DNA from: Treponema sp.
GTDB taxonomy: Bacteria; Spirochaetota; Spirochaetia; Treponematales; Breznakiellaceae
Reading direction: 5' to 3'
NCBI GenBank assembly: GCA_031279975.1
Contig: JAITHL010000210.1
Span: 1-34,443, forward strand
DNA: 34,443 bases
Shown here: positions 33,043 through 34,443 of the stretch, one piece after another
How the letters are laid out: every line of letters begins with the position of its first letter
Numbering within the stretch: the stretch's first letter is position 1
Program-made: the position numbers and the translations under genes
Notes under the pieces: model-generated
The model's database searches: none
What the model saw: the letters and a program-made list of their open reading frames with translations, nothing else
Told to the model about the DNA's origin: nothing

Positions 33043-33960
33043 TTAGGCGCCCGGCGAAGGCCCCGCGGGCCTTAAGGAACTGCCGTATACCTCCTCCAGG
33101 GAGGGTATGGAGGGGGATGCCCCAGGCCGGGATACGGCTAGGGAAGCGGCTATGGAAGCAAGCCGCAGCGCCTCCGGCGGCGCGTCCCCCTGGAGGAGCC
33201 GGGCGATAAAAAAACCCGTGAAGGTATCGCCCGCGGCGGTGGTGTCCTTTACCGCGACATCGTAGATCCCGTGACGGTATTCCTCCGCGCCCTTCCGGTA
33301 AAAGGCCCCTTCCCTGCCCCGGGTAAGCGCTATTGCCGTTTGGGGAAAGCGCCCGGCAAGGGCCTCAAGCTGGTCCCGGCTATCCTCCGCGCCGCTTATC
33401 ATACGGGCTTCAATTTCATTGAGGATAATAAAATCCAGCTTATGCTTCAGCGCCTCGTGAACCGCATCGTTGGCAGGCGAAGGGTTGTACGCGATCCGCA
33501 GCCCCCGTTCAACGGCCATTTCCGCAATGGCGGAAACGCGGGAAATTTCATTTTGCAGGAGGAGGACATCCCCCTCCCCAAAACGCGCCAGGGTTTCCCG
33601 GGCCTGTGTTTCGGTAACCGACTCGTTGGCCCCGCCGAAGAGCAGTATGCAGTTCCGGCCTTCCCTGTCGACTTGAATGATCGCGTGTCCCGAAGGCGCG
33701 GCGGTTTTGCGTATCAAACCAACGTCTACCCCGCGCCGCCGCAGCGCCTCAAGGAGCGGCTCCCCATCCTCCGCGCCGCAGCATCCCGCGTGAAAGACCT
33801 GGGCTCCGGCGCGGGCAAGCGCGATGGACTGGTTAAGCCCCTTGCCCCCAACAAAGGTCTCCCGGTCCAGGGCCGCAAGGGTCTCGCCGGAACGCGCAAA
33901 GTGATCAACCCGGTACACATAATCAATATTGAGGGAGCCGAAATTCAAAAAACGCGCCAT
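33043..33960 (-). CDS. Ribokinase/PfkB-family sugar kinase
   Basis: 305 residues. PfkB signature 1 region GGKGLNQSIALARAGAQV (about 38-55) and signature 2 DTTAAGDTFTGFFIARL (about 238-254, catalytic Asp in AAGD) are intact. N-terminus LNFGSLNIDYVYRVDHF and the GCCGAEDG block resemble ribokinase. Probable substrate ribose or a related sugar or nucleoside; not resolvable by eye. Lacks neighbouring rbs transport genes. The stop lies at the edge of the palindrome at 32992-33041. Start ATG at 33960 is seven bases after a -10 element. Confidence 0.88.
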   Translation of the reverse strand: MARFLNFGSLNIDYVYRVDHFARSGETLAALDRETFVGGKGLNQSIALARAGAQVFHAGCCGAEDGEPLLEALRRRGVDVGLIRKTAAPSGHAIIQVDREGRNCILLFGGANESVTETQARETLARFGEGDVLLLQNEISRVSAIAEMAVERGLRIAYNPSPANDAVHEALKHKLDFIILNEIEARMISGAEDSRDQLEALAGRFPQTAIALTRGREGAFYRKGAEEYRHGIYDVAVKDTTAAGDTFTGFFIARLLQGDAPPEALRLASIAASLAVSRPGASPSIPSLEEVYGSSLRPAGPSPGA

Positions 33961-33966
33961 GCTCTA

Positions 33967-33995
33967 AGCCTAGGCCGCCCAATTCCGGCTGTCAA
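33967..33995 (-). promoter_or_regulatory. Promoter of the ribokinase-family gene
   Basis: Minus strand TTGACA (33995-33990), 17-bp spacer, TAGGCT (33972-33967), then six bases to the ATG at 33960, again a leaderless arrangement. Confidence 0.5.
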
Positions 33996-34096
33996 GATTG
34001 GGAGCGGGGAAAGCGCGCCATGGCAAATCCCGGCCTTCCGCTTGGCCCCGCGGAAGGTCTTACAGCTGTTTTCCATGATGATCATGGTTTTTTTTC

Positions 34097-34350
34097 CTTA
34101 GGGAAGCGCTGATTTATTCGGCGTTATCAAAAGGGACCGCGGATTAACGCTGATTACCACGGATTAGCACAGATTTTGTTACCGGTAATCAGCGCAATCA
34201 GCGGAAATCAGTGTAATCAGCGGTTCTCAGCGGACCTGGTAAACCGGGTATTATCAACAGGGACCGCGGATTTTCACGGATTAAGTGAGTTTTGTTACTA
34301 GAAATTGGCGTTAATCCGCGCAATCCGCGGACTTTGTTTAAAAATCCGGT
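34097..34350. repeat. Second AATCAGCG/ATCCGCG repeat array
   Basis: Begins CCTTAGGGAAGCGCTGA (stem of the 29304 element), then two units starting TTATCAAAAGGGACCGCGG at 34124 and TTATCAACAGGGACCGCGG at 34251, with GCGTTAATCCGCG and CAATCCGCGGACTTTG at the right end. Its right end matches 5480-5505 and overlaps the last codons of the edge gene. No gene is seen between 33961 and 34337. Confidence 0.85.
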
Positions 34351-34443
34351 TTAATCAGCGCCGGCCCTAACAGCTCTTTGAGAATATCCAAGGCGCTGAT
34401 TACATAGCCGGGGCAGACCGCTTCGACGCGGCCTGAGGCGAAC
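34338..34443 (-). CDS. 3' end of an unidentified gene (cut by the window edge)
   Basis: The minus strand reads FASGRVEAVCPGYVISALD, then ILKELLGPALIKPDF and stop (TAA at 34340-34338). Codon choice resembles the neighbours. The last residues, ALIKPDF, come from the repeat array. Too short to name. Confidence 0.5.
   Translation of the reverse strand, partial: FASGRVEAVCPGYVISALDILKELLGPALIKPDF

Overview
The window reads as a GC-rich anaerobic, flagellated, diazotrophic bacterium. The best guess is a Treponema-like spirochaete of the kind found in termite or other gut systems. The reasons are a cluster III-type nif operon with the PII-like genes nifI1 and nifI2 between nifH and nifD, a clostridial-type NifD, a motor-switch gene fliM, and a genome loaded with intergenic palindromes. 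The taxon is an inference; no rRNA is present.

Layout, left to right. ftsH (minus) diverges from galK-argA. A tandem intergenic array (about 5.09-5.5 kb) follows, then a tightly overlapped polyamine ABC operon, potABCD. Next comes a surface-polysaccharide block: a VanZ-like protein, a Wzz-like co-polymerase, a Wza-like exporter with SLBB domains, a glycosyltransferase, a HAD hydrolase and a small membrane protein. A short low-coding stretch (15.36-16.36 kb) holds a yjfB-like gene, an IS30 transposase remnant, an inverted repeat and a near-perfect sigma-54 promoter.

That promoter heads nifH-nifI1-nifI2-nifD-nifK-nifE-nifN-nifB-fdx (16.36-25.84 kb). These genes encode the Fe protein, two post-translational regulators, the MoFe protein, the FeMo-co scaffold, the NifB radical-SAM enzyme and a thioredoxin-like [2Fe-2S] ferredoxin. 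Convergent to it lie a HEPN-like protein and an unusually long homocitrate synthase (nifV), read from their own sigma-70-type promoter. Together these supply metallocluster, homocitrate, electron transfer and nitrogen-responsive control. After aroK come a candidate structured RNA, an initiator tRNA with promoter and terminator, the broken remains of a second initiator tRNA gene, fliM, two exported proteins, a ribokinase-family kinase, a second repeat array and the tail of an unidentified gene.

The most unusual theme is repeat biology. (1) Three-armed palindromic elements of about 115 bp, with conserved loops but copy-specific stems, sit between nifD and nifK, between nifK and nifE, and at four other places. 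(2) A GC-rich palindrome supplies the C-termini of ftsH and aroK in two different reading frames. (3) AATCAGCG-type repeats supply the C-terminus and stop codon of nifV and of the right-edge gene. The HEPN-nifV pair and the structured element before the tRNA are the other leads worth following.
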